Shown: positions 1-6,894 of the stretch, piece by piece
Numbering within the stretch: the first letter of the stretch is position 1
How the letters are laid out: each line of letters opens with the position of its first letter
NCBI GenBank assembly: GCA_002294045.1
Contig: DBEP01000034.1
Location: 1,324-10,863 of the forward strand
DNA length: 9,540 bases
DNA from: Lachnoclostridium sp. UBA903
GTDB lineage: Bacteria > Bacillota > Clostridia > Lachnospirales > Lachnospiraceae
Direction of reading: 5' to 3'
Position numbers and translations under genes: made by a program
Notes under the pieces: generated by a model
Seen by the model: only the letters and a program-made list of their open reading frames with translations
Database searches by the model: none
Told to the model about the DNA's origin: nothing

Positions 1-1672
1 AGGGCAGCAGCTTTGATACGGTCGCCCCCGCGTTATAGTTGGTGGATACGGTGATATTGTCTGCCGTATAACCTGCCTGTACTGCTTCCGTAATATCGAT
101 AAAATATCTGAAGGAAAGCTCGTCGCCTACCTTTGCCGGCCAGCCGGAACGGTTATTAAGAAGTGCTTTGATTTCAATGAAATTGGAGCCTGAGGCATTG
201 ATTCCGGCTTCCACAAAAAATTCATCGTTGGTAACTTCTTCTATGGCAGTTAAGCCGGGAATCGGTTCACCGCCGTATAAATCATACATTATGGCCAGGG
301 CGCCTACAAATCCGGCATTGTAATCGCAGGCAACTTCATTATTGACATAGTTGCCGATATCGTCCTGATAGCTGTCATCATTGCCGGGACCTCCTACAAG
401 TGCCCCATAAAGCGTATGCCTGTGATAGGCAGGTACTGTCTGGCTGTCGGCCCAAGAGCTGTGGGCGGTCCGGTGATGGGGACGCTGCGACGGATTGGTT
501 CCGAATCCCACTACAAAGCTCCGTCCGGTACTTCCCAGGGCATAGTCCACCTGCTGTTTGGCAAATTCCCTGTAAACGGCAGCTTTTTCCGCACTGCAGC
601 CGGACCAGTCGGCATATACGCCGGCCAGAAATGCCGTAGTGGTGGCATAACGGAGAGCTCCCCAGGAATCCAGCCAGGCCAGGCCTTTCGGCGTATAAGT
701 AATCCGGCTGCCGTTATATCCGGTTGTCCAATAATCCAGATGCATCTCCGTACTGGTTTTATATATCTCTTTATTGGTGATTTTAGCCAAAAGCAGGGCG
801 GCGCCATAATGCACATCGTCCCAGTTTTGAGCCCATTTATAAGCAATGGTGGAAGACTGGGGTTCCGTTCCCCAGTTGGCTACGTAGGTCTCCGCCTTAT
901 TCAGGTAAGCCTCATCATCGGTAGCAAGGTATAACCATACTCCGGCCCAGGATAATTCATCATAAAATCCGCTGTAGGAATTGTAGAATCCGTTGGCTGC
1001 CGTATACCCCGCATCACTTTTGGTATTTTCGGCAAAGGCAAAAAGCTCTTTGGCGTGACTGGCACAGGTGGCGGCATATGCCGGGTCGCGTTCTTTAAAT
1101 ACTACGGCCGCCGAAGCCAGTGCAGCAGCCGCTTCCGCCGATACGGACGAACCCGGATTATTTAAATCCACCTTGTAAGACGGACGGTTCATCTGCATCA
1201 CTTCCGCAGGTCCCCACCAGGAATGGTCGGCACCGCCGTCTCCAACCTGATAATAGAAAACATTGGCTTGGGGATGGCATTTAATTAAGTAATCCGTTAC
1301 CCATTTGATATTATCAAGTAAATATTCTAACTGACCGCTGTTTCTCAGGGCATCTTCCTCTTCGTACACCGACCATGCAAGCATGGCGGCAGAATAAGCC
1401 ATGGGAAGATTAAACTTTACATGATCCCCGGCATCATACCATCCGCCGGTAAGATCCAGTCCCGCATCTGCTCCGTCGGTAAGCCCGGAATCCCCTCTCC
1501 AATTATCCCGTTTATCCTCGGGAAGCTTACCGGAACGCTGGAACTCATAAAACATAATGGCCTTTTGTAATGCTTCGCCATAATTATATGATGTCTGCGC
1601 CTTAACAGGCTGAACATGCATAAGCGCCGTTAGAAGGCTTATAACCAGTAATATACTGAATAATTTCCGCAT
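1..1672 (-). CDS. GH9 processive endoglucanase with CBM3c (C-terminus beyond left edge)
   Basis: Secreted cellulase of glycoside hydrolase family 9, an inverting beta-1,4-glucanase; 557 codons are visible and the gene is still open at base 1. The ATG at 1672 is preceded by an AAAGGGAG ribosome site. Residues 1-25 are a signal peptide (MRKLFSILLV start, probable cut after VKA). The GH9 (alpha/alpha)6 barrel spans about 28-470: WYDAGDHVKF holds the catalytic-base aspartates D80 and D83, the substrate-binding histidines lie in RPHHRTAHS near 398-405, and the acid is E446 in NNEVACDYN. From about residue 482 (base 229 to the left edge) a CBM3c begins, recognisable by NDEFFVEAGI and RYFIDITEAV. 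GH9 fused directly to CBM3c, with no N-terminal Ig domain, is the layout of processive endoglucanases such as Thermobifida Cel9A and C. stercorarium CelZ; the CBM3c feeds the chain into the cleft. It lies 48 bp downstream of GH48, presumably cotranscribed. Further CBM3 or X2 modules likely lie outside the window. I am very sure of the family; processivity is inferred. Confidence 0.96.
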   Translation of the reverse strand, partial: MRKLFSILLVISLLTALMHVQPVKAQTSYNYGEALQKAIMFYEFQRSGKLPEDKRDNWRGDSGLTDGADAGLDLTGGWYDAGDHVKFNLPMAYSAAMLAWSVYEEEDALRNSGQLEYLLDNIKWVTDYLIKCHPQANVFYYQVGDGGADHSWWGPAEVMQMNRPSYKVDLNNPGSSVSAEAAAALASAAVVFKERDPAYAATCASHAKELFAFAENTKSDAGYTAANGFYNSYSGFYDELSWAGVWLYLATDDEAYLNKAETYVANWGTEPQSSTIAYKWAQNWDDVHYGAALLLAKITNKEIYKTSTEMHLDYWTTGYNGSRITYTPKGLAWLDSWGALRYATTTAFLAGVYADWSGCSAEKAAVYREFAKQQVDYALGSTGRSFVVGFGTNPSQRPHHRTAHSSWADSQTVPAYHRHTLYGALVGGPGNDDSYQDDIGNYVNNEVACDYNAGFVGALAIMYDLYGGEPIPGLTAIEEVTNDEFFVEAGINASGSNFIEIKALLNNRSGWPAKVGDELSFRYFIDITEAVQAGYTADNITVSTNYNAGATVSKLLP

Positions 1673-1687
1673 ATGTTTACTCCCTTT

Positions 1688-1714
1688 CTTTTGCAGAGAC
1701 TGCAAAAGGTCTCT
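1688..1714 (-). promoter_or_regulatory. Overlapping, mutually exclusive hairpins between GH48 and GH9
   Basis: The 48-bp spacer holds two inverted repeats that cannot form together on the complement-strand transcript. One pairs AGAGAC (1714-1709) with GTCTCT (1700-1695) around an 8-nt loop. The other pairs CTTTTGCA (1708-1701) with TGCAAAAG (1695-1688) around a 5-nt loop GTCTC. The second ends just before the AAAGGGAG ribosome site of the GH9 gene. Neither is a classical terminator: stems are short and no U-tract follows. A role in setting the GH48:GH9 ratio through processing, mRNA protection or translation is inference. Confidence 0.45.
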
Positions 1715-1720
1715 TTGTTT

Positions 1721-4525
1721 TTACGGTTCGATTCCCCACTGAATGCTGCCTGACAGATATCCCGTGGTTTTTTCCCAATCCGCATAATTGGAACTGGTTG
1801 CATTAAAGGAATAGTCTCCTGTCTGGGTATAGTTGCTCCAATCGGTTTTAGAAAATCTGGCCTGTACCTCAATGGCCTGTCCGGCAGGAAGATTACCCGC
1901 TCCCTCTGTAAATCCTATTTCCAGGTAATAATCGGCACCGGATTTGGGCGTATCCATTTTTACAAAGCGCCCGGTTACATTGCTGCTGCCTATTGTGGAC
2001 CAGTCACACCAGAAATTCTGTGTATTTTCTCCGTCAATAGTATAGTAATACCGCAACGTAATGCCGGAAAGCTTTAGATCCGCGGTACCTGTATTATACA
2101 GTCTGATTCTTGGCATAATTCCGTTTGTTACGGCCTGGGTATTGCCGTTAAACATCTGTATCTTAATGTCACCTTCAATCACCGAAGTATCGACAATGGT
2201 CACGACCAGTCTGGGATCAATACCTCCGCTGAAATCAAACGTAAGCTGTAACCGCCCTGCCGGTTTGGCAGCCAGATACTCCTTTAAGATAGTGACTCTA
2301 TCGCCGGATAAGGTATAATCAACGCCTTCCGTTAAAGCAACGGAACCATCGTAAATACCGACAAAGGTATTGCCGTTTAAGGTCATATCCACCACGATAT
2401 CCTCCTGATTTTCCGAGCTCTTGTCAAATACGGCTGTAGTGGGTGTTATGGAAGAATTATTAACGGGCTCGGAACCTTCACCAAACAGAAGGGAATAAAC
2501 TCCGTTGGCAATGGCGATATCACACTGAGCCCAGAAGCGGTGATAATTAAATTCGGGAGCAGTACCGGAATTATAGGCATCCAGCAGTTTCTGGTAATCC
2601 GGGTCATCCTTGTATTTGGAACGGATATCCAGGAATGTAATTCCCGATTCTATTACATCGCCGTTTGGCATAGTACCGGTCCAGCCTTCCGGTACATATA
2701 CTTCCTGTTCAAAGAAACGGCGGTAATCCTCTCTGGTTTCCGGTGCGGATAACCCTTTGTCGTCCCGGTATAAATTCCACATACGGTCCAGCAATTCCTT
2801 AGCAATTACCCGTGCTTCGTCATCCCCGGAAGCTTTGCTGTAATACAATAATGTATTGGCAAGGGAAGCGGTTATGCCAAGGTCCGTGCCGTAATCAACT
2901 ACGGTTACATGAAGATTGCTGTTCCCGGTATAAGTACCCGTCCAGGTATCCGGCTGACCCGACCAGTCCAGGTTACCCGGTATGGCGAAGGTACCGTCCG
3001 CATTCAGCCGCACGACGGATTTAATCCAGCTTACCCAATTATCCAGCAGGGTCTTTGCCCTGGAATCCATAGTTTGATAATAATATTCCGCAACGCGCTG
3101 CATGGACCAAGCCTGGAAGCCGAACCAAGTATTGCTGCCGGGGTCCAGATAAACCGGATTTTCTTCATATCCCATGCCATAGAAGGTTGCCGTTCCGGAA
3201 GGCCAGGTCTCGTAACGCCCGTTCCTTGAATTGCTTGCGCCGCCTGCAATAGCGCCTTCCGCTGATTGCAGCCATTGGTAAAATTCCAGCTGCCTGTCCA
3301 GACTATCTGCCCAATCTGCTGCACCATTCTGTGATATAGGTTCAAAATCCGGGTCCGTAGATAATATCCAGGCCGCCATAGGGTTCTGGTAGCCAAAATG
3401 ACTGTGGCTGCTTCCGATTTTCCATGCCCAGTCCGCGCTGATTCCGCCGCCCCAGGCATAATACCAGGACAGGAGATAATGGGCGGAATCATAGCCGCTT
3501 CCTGCCGTTGCCGGGGAACCTATTTTGCGGAAGTATTTATCAAACATGGAATATCTCAAATAATCGCCCATTTTGCTTGCTTTGCTTCTGTAAGTATCGA
3601 TATCAATTCCATATTCTTCTGCCCACTGCTGCGCCCAGAAAGTTGCCTGTACGGCACGGGCGTCTGCATCGGGTGCATTGGTATATTTAAATTGTTCGGC
3701 ATATTGGCTGTCGCCTGTAAAAAGATCCAGAAATCCGTTCTCACCGCCGAAATTCATTTCGTCCCAGCAGGGCTGGGGTATTGTTTCCCAGGTGGACTCC
3801 TGGCTTCCTCGCTGGAACGTGTTAATGTAGGACGGCTTTGACGTACCATCCCCGCGGCTGCCAAATCCGTACCAATTGTCTACGTCCAGCAGCCAGTGCA
3901 TACCGTAAATGGTAGAGGTACCATAGGCAGAAACCAGTTCATTATGTATGGGGTCCGTTCCCACTGCTGCTCCGAAATCAAGCTCAGCCGGATACATACC
4001 GGGATCCTCCCATTCAGGTGCATAGGTTGCAGGTTTGCTTGCGGTATATCTGCTCATGCTTGTATTCGGCTGGTCCTGTTCCGTTGGTATCATATAGGTC
4101 TCCGCCGTATCCCAGGCTTTTGCAAAACCGGAAAAATCACCCGTAAATTTACCGTACATGGCTTCCAGCCACATATAATAGCTGAGGGCTTCGCTGGTTG
4201 TTACATGCCCGTAGTCGGGAGCCTCAACCATCAATGTTTCAATGGAGTGATAGGGTATACCATCTTCACTGAAGTATCCGTTAGCCGGATCGTGAAGGTC
4301 TTCCCACAGTTCCAGAAACCGCTCCTGATAAGTGTCTGTTTCAGCAGCTGCAGCTGCATGTGAAGGAACCGGATTCGGTATGGCGGAAACGGATGTGGCC
4401 AGTAAAATAACGGCTATAAGCATTTTTCGGAGCTGAGATTTACACAATCCGGCTTTTAAAGCGGTTCCAAGTCCTCTTTTTCGGCTTTTCCTCAAATCAA
4501 CGCACAATAACTTTTTAAAACTCAT
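1721..4525 (-). CDS. GH48 reducing-end cellobiohydrolase, GH48-X2-CBM3
   Basis: Complete 934-residue secreted exocellulase. GH48 enzymes are inverting, processive cellobiohydrolases acting from reducing ends and are usually the most abundant cellulase of clostridial systems. The ATG at 4525 follows a strong GAGGAGGTT site (4539-4531). The export signal has an unusually long basic n-region (residues 1-34) before the hydrophobic core MLIAVILLATSVSA, with a likely cut near VPSHA. The GH48 domain covers about 63-688. The acid is E112 in HVTTSEALSYY, with E101 in VEAPDYG, matching the E55/E44 pair of C. cellulolyticum CelF. The base lies in NAPDADAR (D286/D288, CelF D230 region). FQRGSQESTWETIP is another family hallmark. 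An X2 module (PF03442-type; ITPTTAVFDK, GVDYTLSGDRVTI) spans about 691-782. A CBM3 spans 784-934, with FWCDW, FVKMD, DWSNYTQTGDYSF and a terminal WGIEP, and is expected to bind crystalline cellulose. There is no dockerin, so it acts as a free enzyme. GH9 follows downstream in the same direction. Confidence 0.98.
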   Translation of the reverse strand: MSFKKLLCVDLRKSRKRGLGTALKAGLCKSQLRKMLIAVILLATSVSAIPNPVPSHAAAAAETDTYQERFLELWEDLHDPANGYFSEDGIPYHSIETLMVEAPDYGHVTTSEALSYYMWLEAMYGKFTGDFSGFAKAWDTAETYMIPTEQDQPNTSMSRYTASKPATYAPEWEDPGMYPAELDFGAAVGTDPIHNELVSAYGTSTIYGMHWLLDVDNWYGFGSRGDGTSKPSYINTFQRGSQESTWETIPQPCWDEMNFGGENGFLDLFTGDSQYAEQFKYTNAPDADARAVQATFWAQQWAEEYGIDIDTYRSKASKMGDYLRYSMFDKYFRKIGSPATAGSGYDSAHYLLSWYYAWGGGISADWAWKIGSSHSHFGYQNPMAAWILSTDPDFEPISQNGAADWADSLDRQLEFYQWLQSAEGAIAGGASNSRNGRYETWPSGTATFYGMGYEENPVYLDPGSNTWFGFQAWSMQRVAEYYYQTMDSRAKTLLDNWVSWIKSVVRLNADGTFAIPGNLDWSGQPDTWTGTYTGNSNLHVTVVDYGTDLGITASLANTLLYYSKASGDDEARVIAKELLDRMWNLYRDDKGLSAPETREDYRRFFEQEVYVPEGWTGTMPNGDVIESGITFLDIRSKYKDDPDYQKLLDAYNSGTAPEFNYHRFWAQCDIAIANGVYSLLFGEGSEPVNNSSITPTTAVFDKSSENQEDIVVDMTLNGNTFVGIYDGSVALTEGVDYTLSGDRVTILKEYLAAKPAGRLQLTFDFSGGIDPRLVVTIVDTSVIEGDIKIQMFNGNTQAVTNGIMPRIRLYNTGTADLKLSGITLRYYYTIDGENTQNFWCDWSTIGSSNVTGRFVKMDTPKSGADYYLEIGFTEGAGNLPAGQAIEVQARFSKTDWSNYTQTGDYSFNATSSNYADWEKTTGYLSGSIQWGIEP

Positions 4526-4800
4526 ACTATAACCTCCTCATTTTATTTATCTTACAATTACTCCCGGTTAAATATGCATCTGCCAGCCTGTAACGTCCCT
4601 TGACACATCTCCTTTCTATTACCGATTGCTGACAGTTGTCCATATTCAGAAGAAATAATTGGAAGCCCCTCCATATGTAAATTGAGTTAAAGTTTCGGCC
4701 GCCTGTAATGACAGTGTGTTTAACGTATTTTTACTCTCCCCAAGTCTTCATTAATTGTTACAATAATTAAATGATAATTATTCCTTTTGTGTAACTATTC
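4526..4800 (-). promoter_or_regulatory. Probable long 5' leader of GH48 mRNA
   Basis: If transcription starts about 7 nt after the -10 box at 4807-4812, the GH48 message carries about 275 untranslated nucleotides. I found no convincing ORF with a ribosome site in it other than the GH48 start. It contains the AT-rich hairpin at 4757-4795 and two copies of a 10-mer, GCCTGTAAYG read on the plus strand (4586-4595 and 4701-4710). I do not recognise a known riboswitch or T-box. Its length is typical of transcripts with post-transcriptional control or mRNA stabilisation, but that role is inference. Confidence 0.4.
4757..4795 (-). promoter_or_regulatory. AT-rich interrupted hairpin near the GH48 transcript 5' end
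   Basis: Nested inverted repeats read on the plus strand: outer arms GTTACA (4757-4762) and TGTAAC (4790-4795), inner arms AATAATTA (4762-4769) and TAATTATT (4775-4782) around the loop AATGA. The unpaired CCTTTTG (4783-4789) makes a bulge on one side. In RNA this would be a weak stem-loop right after the predicted start of the GH48 transcript, possibly protecting its 5' end. As DNA it could be an operator just downstream of the promoter. In such AT-rich sequence a chance occurrence is possible. Confidence 0.3.
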
Positions 4801-4806
4801 ACCAAT

Positions 4807-4835
4807 ACAATAACATTGGAAATATATTTTGTCAA
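4807..4835 (-). promoter_or_regulatory. Sigma-A-type promoter for the GH48-GH9 operon
   Basis: On the complement strand a perfect -35 TTGACA (4835-4830) is followed after exactly 17 bp by TATTGT (4812-4807). TGT directly before it provides an extended -10 TG. The -10 shares four of six bases with the consensus, and the perfect -35 and the TG compensate. CCAAT and ATTGG (4802-4806 and 4815-4819) form an interrupted palindrome across the -10, a plausible repressor site. The orientation serves GH48, whose start is about 280 bp away. It is the best promoter match I found in the 838-bp divergent region. Confidence 0.65.
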
Positions 4836-5075
4836 TAATTTCAAGTAAATAAATTACATTATCTGCCTTTTTGTGGTGATTTCATTAATTATTCTTTCTA
4901 TTCTATCATTAGGTGCATTTAAGTAGGGCGATTTGTCGATACTTTAATAATTTTCAGCCGATACCCCTGAAATCTACTGTTAATGAGCAGATTTTTCCTC
5001 CATAGAAACTATGCTTGGAAAAAATTATAAGAATATAATTGTTAAAAACAGATATAATTTTGTAAAAATAATCCA
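4836..5075. other. AT-rich gene-free part of the divergent control region
   Basis: This stretch lies between the GH48 promoter and the GH5 promoter candidate and has no ORF I can support on either strand. It contains the tandem GYCGATAC repeat with its small hairpin (4935-4972). Further on are runs of A with TATAAT-like hexamers (5034-5039 and 5053-5058) that lack a well-spaced -35. It most likely houses regulator sites for both operons, but no regulator can be named from sequence alone. Confidence 0.5.
4935..4964 (+). repeat. Tandem GYCGATAC direct repeat, 22-bp period
   Basis: GTCGATAC (4935-4942) and GCCGATAC (4957-4964) match at seven of eight bases and start 22 bp apart, about two helical turns, so both would face the same side of the DNA. 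The second copy starts inside an inverted repeat, TTTCAG (4952-4957) with CTGAAA (4967-4972). A wider pair, AGTAG (4922-4926) with CTACT (4974-4978), brackets the whole element. It lies about 100 bp upstream of the GH48 -35 and well upstream of GH5, a position suited to an activator or shared regulator. No known consensus is recognised. Confidence 0.35.
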
Positions 5076-5104
5076 TTGTAAAAATGTTACATTTATAGTA
5101 AAAT
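5076..5104 (+). promoter_or_regulatory. Candidate promoter for the GH5-GH9 operon
   Basis: TTGTAA (5076-5081) is followed after 17 bp by TAAAAT (5099-5104), giving four and five matches to the sigma-A hexamers. The adjacent A-rich sequence upstream could act as an UP element. It would give a leader of about 250 nt before the GTG at 5364. The AT-rich region offers other weak pairs, for example TTGATA (5141-5146) with AATAAT (5165-5170) at 18 bp, so the exact promoter is uncertain. Confidence 0.3.
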
Positions 5105-5122
5105 ATGTTTGATAATATTTTA
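5099..5122. repeat. 24-bp perfect-arm palindrome over the GH5 -10 candidate
   Basis: TAAAATAT (5099-5106) and ATATTTTA (5115-5122) are exact inverted copies separated by 8 bp, and the left arm coincides with the candidate -10 of GH5. The geometry, two half-sites one to one-and-a-half turns apart over the promoter, fits a dimeric repressor. The composition is entirely A/T, so chance is a serious alternative. Confidence 0.25.
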
Positions 5123-5245
5123 ACATATACTGTAAATAAATTGATATTTTAGTAAAAACATCGGAATAATCTGTAATAATATGGATTATTTATCTTATGC
5201 TATGTTTCGTTAACTTGCTTATAAGGACCACAGAAAAGGTACTCC

Positions 5246-5344
5246 ATGAAAGCAGATTATATGTTGGAAAAGTGTCAGAACAGCAGTAGAGAAGGGGGTG
5301 TTATCTATGTGATTTTTATATGGGGAATTGTTAGGAAACCATGA
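5246..5344 (+). CDS. Possible 32-residue upstream ORF before GH5
   Basis: An ATG at 5246 opens 32 codons ending with TGA at 5342-5344, 19 bp before the GTG start of GH5. A weak AAAAGG site (5234-5239) precedes it at a workable spacing. The predicted peptide begins MKADYMLEKC and has a hydrophobic second half (VIYVIFIWGIV) followed by RKP. It has no family I recognise. It could be a leader peptide affecting translation of GH5, or a chance ORF; the weak ribosome site and short length favour caution. Its end overlaps, in another frame, the in-frame upstream extension of the GH5 reading frame. Confidence 0.18.
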   Translation: MKADYMLEKCQNSSREGGVIYVIFIWGIVRKP

Positions 5345-5350
5345 AAAAGC

Positions 5351-5358
5351 GGAGGTGA
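5351..5358 (+). promoter_or_regulatory. Ribosome binding site that fixes the GH5 start at GTG 5364
   Basis: GGAGGTGA, a full Shine-Dalgarno match, sits 5 nt before GTG at 5364. The reading frame also extends upstream to a TTG at 5328, but that codon has no comparable site in front of it. Starting there would add 12 mostly polar residues ahead of the signal peptide. The GTG gives a normal MKRIRR n-region. Confidence 0.8.
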
Positions 5359-5363
5359 GTACA

Positions 5364-6770
5364 GTGAAAAGAATAAGAAGGGTGTTTTTATTATTTGTTA
5401 TTTTTGTAACTATTGTTACAGCATGTTATTTTAATTATGGTCAGGAGGTGGCGGCTTTCGATACGAATAATGATGACTGGCTGCACTGTGTGGGCAACCG
5501 GATTTATGACAGGAATAACAATGAGGTTTGGCTGACCGGTGCCAACTGGTTTGGTTTTAACTGCAGTGAAAATGTATTCCACGGTGCATGGTATGATATT
5601 AAGGATATTTTAACAAATATTGCAGACAGGGGGATTGGGTTATTAAGAATTCCGATTTCCACGGAGTTATTGTACAGCTGGATGACGGGCAGTCCGAATA
5701 AAGTATCAAGTGTAACGGCTGTAAACAATCCGCCCTATTATGTATGTAATCCTGATTTTTATGACGCTGCAACGGGTGGCCCAAAAAACAGTATGGAAAT
5801 ATTTGATATTATAATGGGATATTGCAAAGAGCTGGGTATCAAAGTAATGGTGGATGTACATAGCCCGGATGCCAATAATTCTGGCCATATTTATCCGCTA
5901 TGGTATGGTCTGACCACAGCTACGGCCGGAGAGATAACTACAGAAAAGTGGATTAATACGTTGGTGTGGCTGGCGGATAAATATAAGAATGACGATACCA
6001 TCCTGGCAATCGATTTAAAAAATGAGCCTCACGGAAAAAGAGGATATACGGATACTGCGCCTGCCGATATGGCAAAATGGGACAATACTACGGATGAAAA
6101 TAACTGGAAATATGCGGCTGAAAATTGTGCAAGAGCAATACTTGATGCCAATCCCAGATTATTGATTGTGATTGAAGGGGTTGAACAATACCCGAAGACA
6201 GAAAAGGGCTATACCTATGATACACCGGATATTTGGGGAGCTGCTCCTGATGAGTCTCCATGGTATGGTGCATGGTGGGGCGGCAATCTAAGAGGAGTAA
6301 AGGATTATCCGATTAATCTGGGCTCCTATAACAGCCAAATCGTATATTCACCCCATGATTATGGGCCTTCCGTTTACAACCAAACCTGGTTTGACAAGGA
6401 TTTTACAACCCAGACCCTGTTAGACGATTATTGGTATGATACCTGGGCATATATTAACGATCAGGGGATTGCCCCTCTTCTCATCGGGGAATGGGGAGGA
6501 CATATGGACGGGGGAAAGAACCAGAAATGGATGACCCTGCTCAGAAATTATATTGTCGATAACCGTATTCATCATACCTTCTGGTGTATAAATCCGAATT
6601 CCGGTGATACCGGAGGTTTATTGGGACATGACTGGAAGACCTGGGATGAAGAAAAATATGCATTGCTAAAACCGGCGTTATGGCAGTCGAACGGTAAATT
6701 TATAGGGCTTGACCACCAGATACCTCTGGGTTCAAACGGAATTTCCCTGGGAGAATATTATGGGAACTAA
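5364..6770 (+). CDS. GH5 (subfamily 1-like) endo-beta-1,4-glucanase, no CBM
   Basis: Secreted 468-residue endoglucanase of glycoside hydrolase family 5, a retaining (beta/alpha)8 enzyme of clan GH-A that cuts internal cellulose bonds. The GTG start is set by the GGAGGTGA site. Residues 1-20 form an export signal; VTAC at 18-21 fits a lipobox, so the protein could be a lipoprotein, though a conventional cut after QEVAA (31) is also possible. Catalytic residues are the acid/base E221 in LKNEPHG and nucleophile E376 in IGEWGGH; H331 in SPHDY and W407 in HHTFWCINP also fit the active site. WWGGNLRGVKDYP, YGPSVYNQTWF and NPNSGDTGGLL closely recall Acidothermus E1, hence subfamily GH5_1. The domain fills almost the whole protein, longer than the E1 core through insertions near 105-145 and 276-300. 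No CBM, dockerin or linker is present, unlike its neighbours. It heads the plus-strand operon; GH9 begins 124 bp downstream. The family is certain, the subfamily likely. Confidence 0.95.
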   Translation: MKRIRRVFLLFVIFVTIVTACYFNYGQEVAAFDTNNDDWLHCVGNRIYDRNNNEVWLTGANWFGFNCSENVFHGAWYDIKDILTNIADRGIGLLRIPISTELLYSWMTGSPNKVSSVTAVNNPPYYVCNPDFYDAATGGPKNSMEIFDIIMGYCKELGIKVMVDVHSPDANNSGHIYPLWYGLTTATAGEITTEKWINTLVWLADKYKNDDTILAIDLKNEPHGKRGYTDTAPADMAKWDNTTDENNWKYAAENCARAILDANPRLLIVIEGVEQYPKTEKGYTYDTPDIWGAAPDESPWYGAWWGGNLRGVKDYPINLGSYNSQIVYSPHDYGPSVYNQTWFDKDFTTQTLLDDYWYDTWAYINDQGIAPLLIGEWGGHMDGGKNQKWMTLLRNYIVDNRIHHTFWCINPNSGDTGGLLGHDWKTWDEEKYALLKPALWQSNGKFIGLDHQIPLGSNGISLGEYYGN

Positions 6771-6894
6771 TCATTTGTACGGACTTTAGATTCTGTTTTG
6801 GACGGTATACAGATAAGAGCAGGCCGGAAAGGCAGCAAGAGAGGTTTTAAAAGAGCAGGTTTTTAGGTTTAAAGAGGGAGATAAGGAGGATTAT
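6771..6894 (+). other. Spacer between GH5 and the second GH9
   Basis: This 124-bp gene-free spacer has no stem plus U-tract terminator and no convincing -35/-10 pair, which supports readthrough from GH5 into GH9. The second half is purine-rich and ends in AAGGAGGA (6883-6890), a near-perfect Shine-Dalgarno 4 nt before the ATG at 6895. A weak internal promoter cannot be excluded. Confidence 0.55.

Noticed and set aside
1688..1714. Rho-independent terminator between GH48 and GH9
   Set aside because: The stems are only 6 and 8 bp, AT-rich, and are followed by A/G-rich sequence rather than a U-tract on the transcribed strand.
4922..4978. Riboswitch (cyclic-di-GMP or ykkC type) suggested by nested pairing
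   Set aside because: The pairings AGTAG/CTACT and TTTCAG/CTGAAA are short, and the conserved core nucleotides of those classes are not present. The element also lies upstream of the predicted GH48 start site rather than inside its leader.
5201..5216. Catabolite-responsive (cre) site near TATGTTTCGTTAAC upstream of GH5
   Set aside because: The central CG is out of register with the TGWAANCGNTNWCA consensus and too many positions mismatch. I found no convincing cre elsewhere in 4526-5363.
5328..5363. TTG at 5328 as the start of the GH5 gene (480 residues)
   Set aside because: The frame is open, but no Shine-Dalgarno precedes the TTG at a suitable distance. GGAGGTGA sits 5 nt before GTG 5364, which also gives a normal signal peptide.
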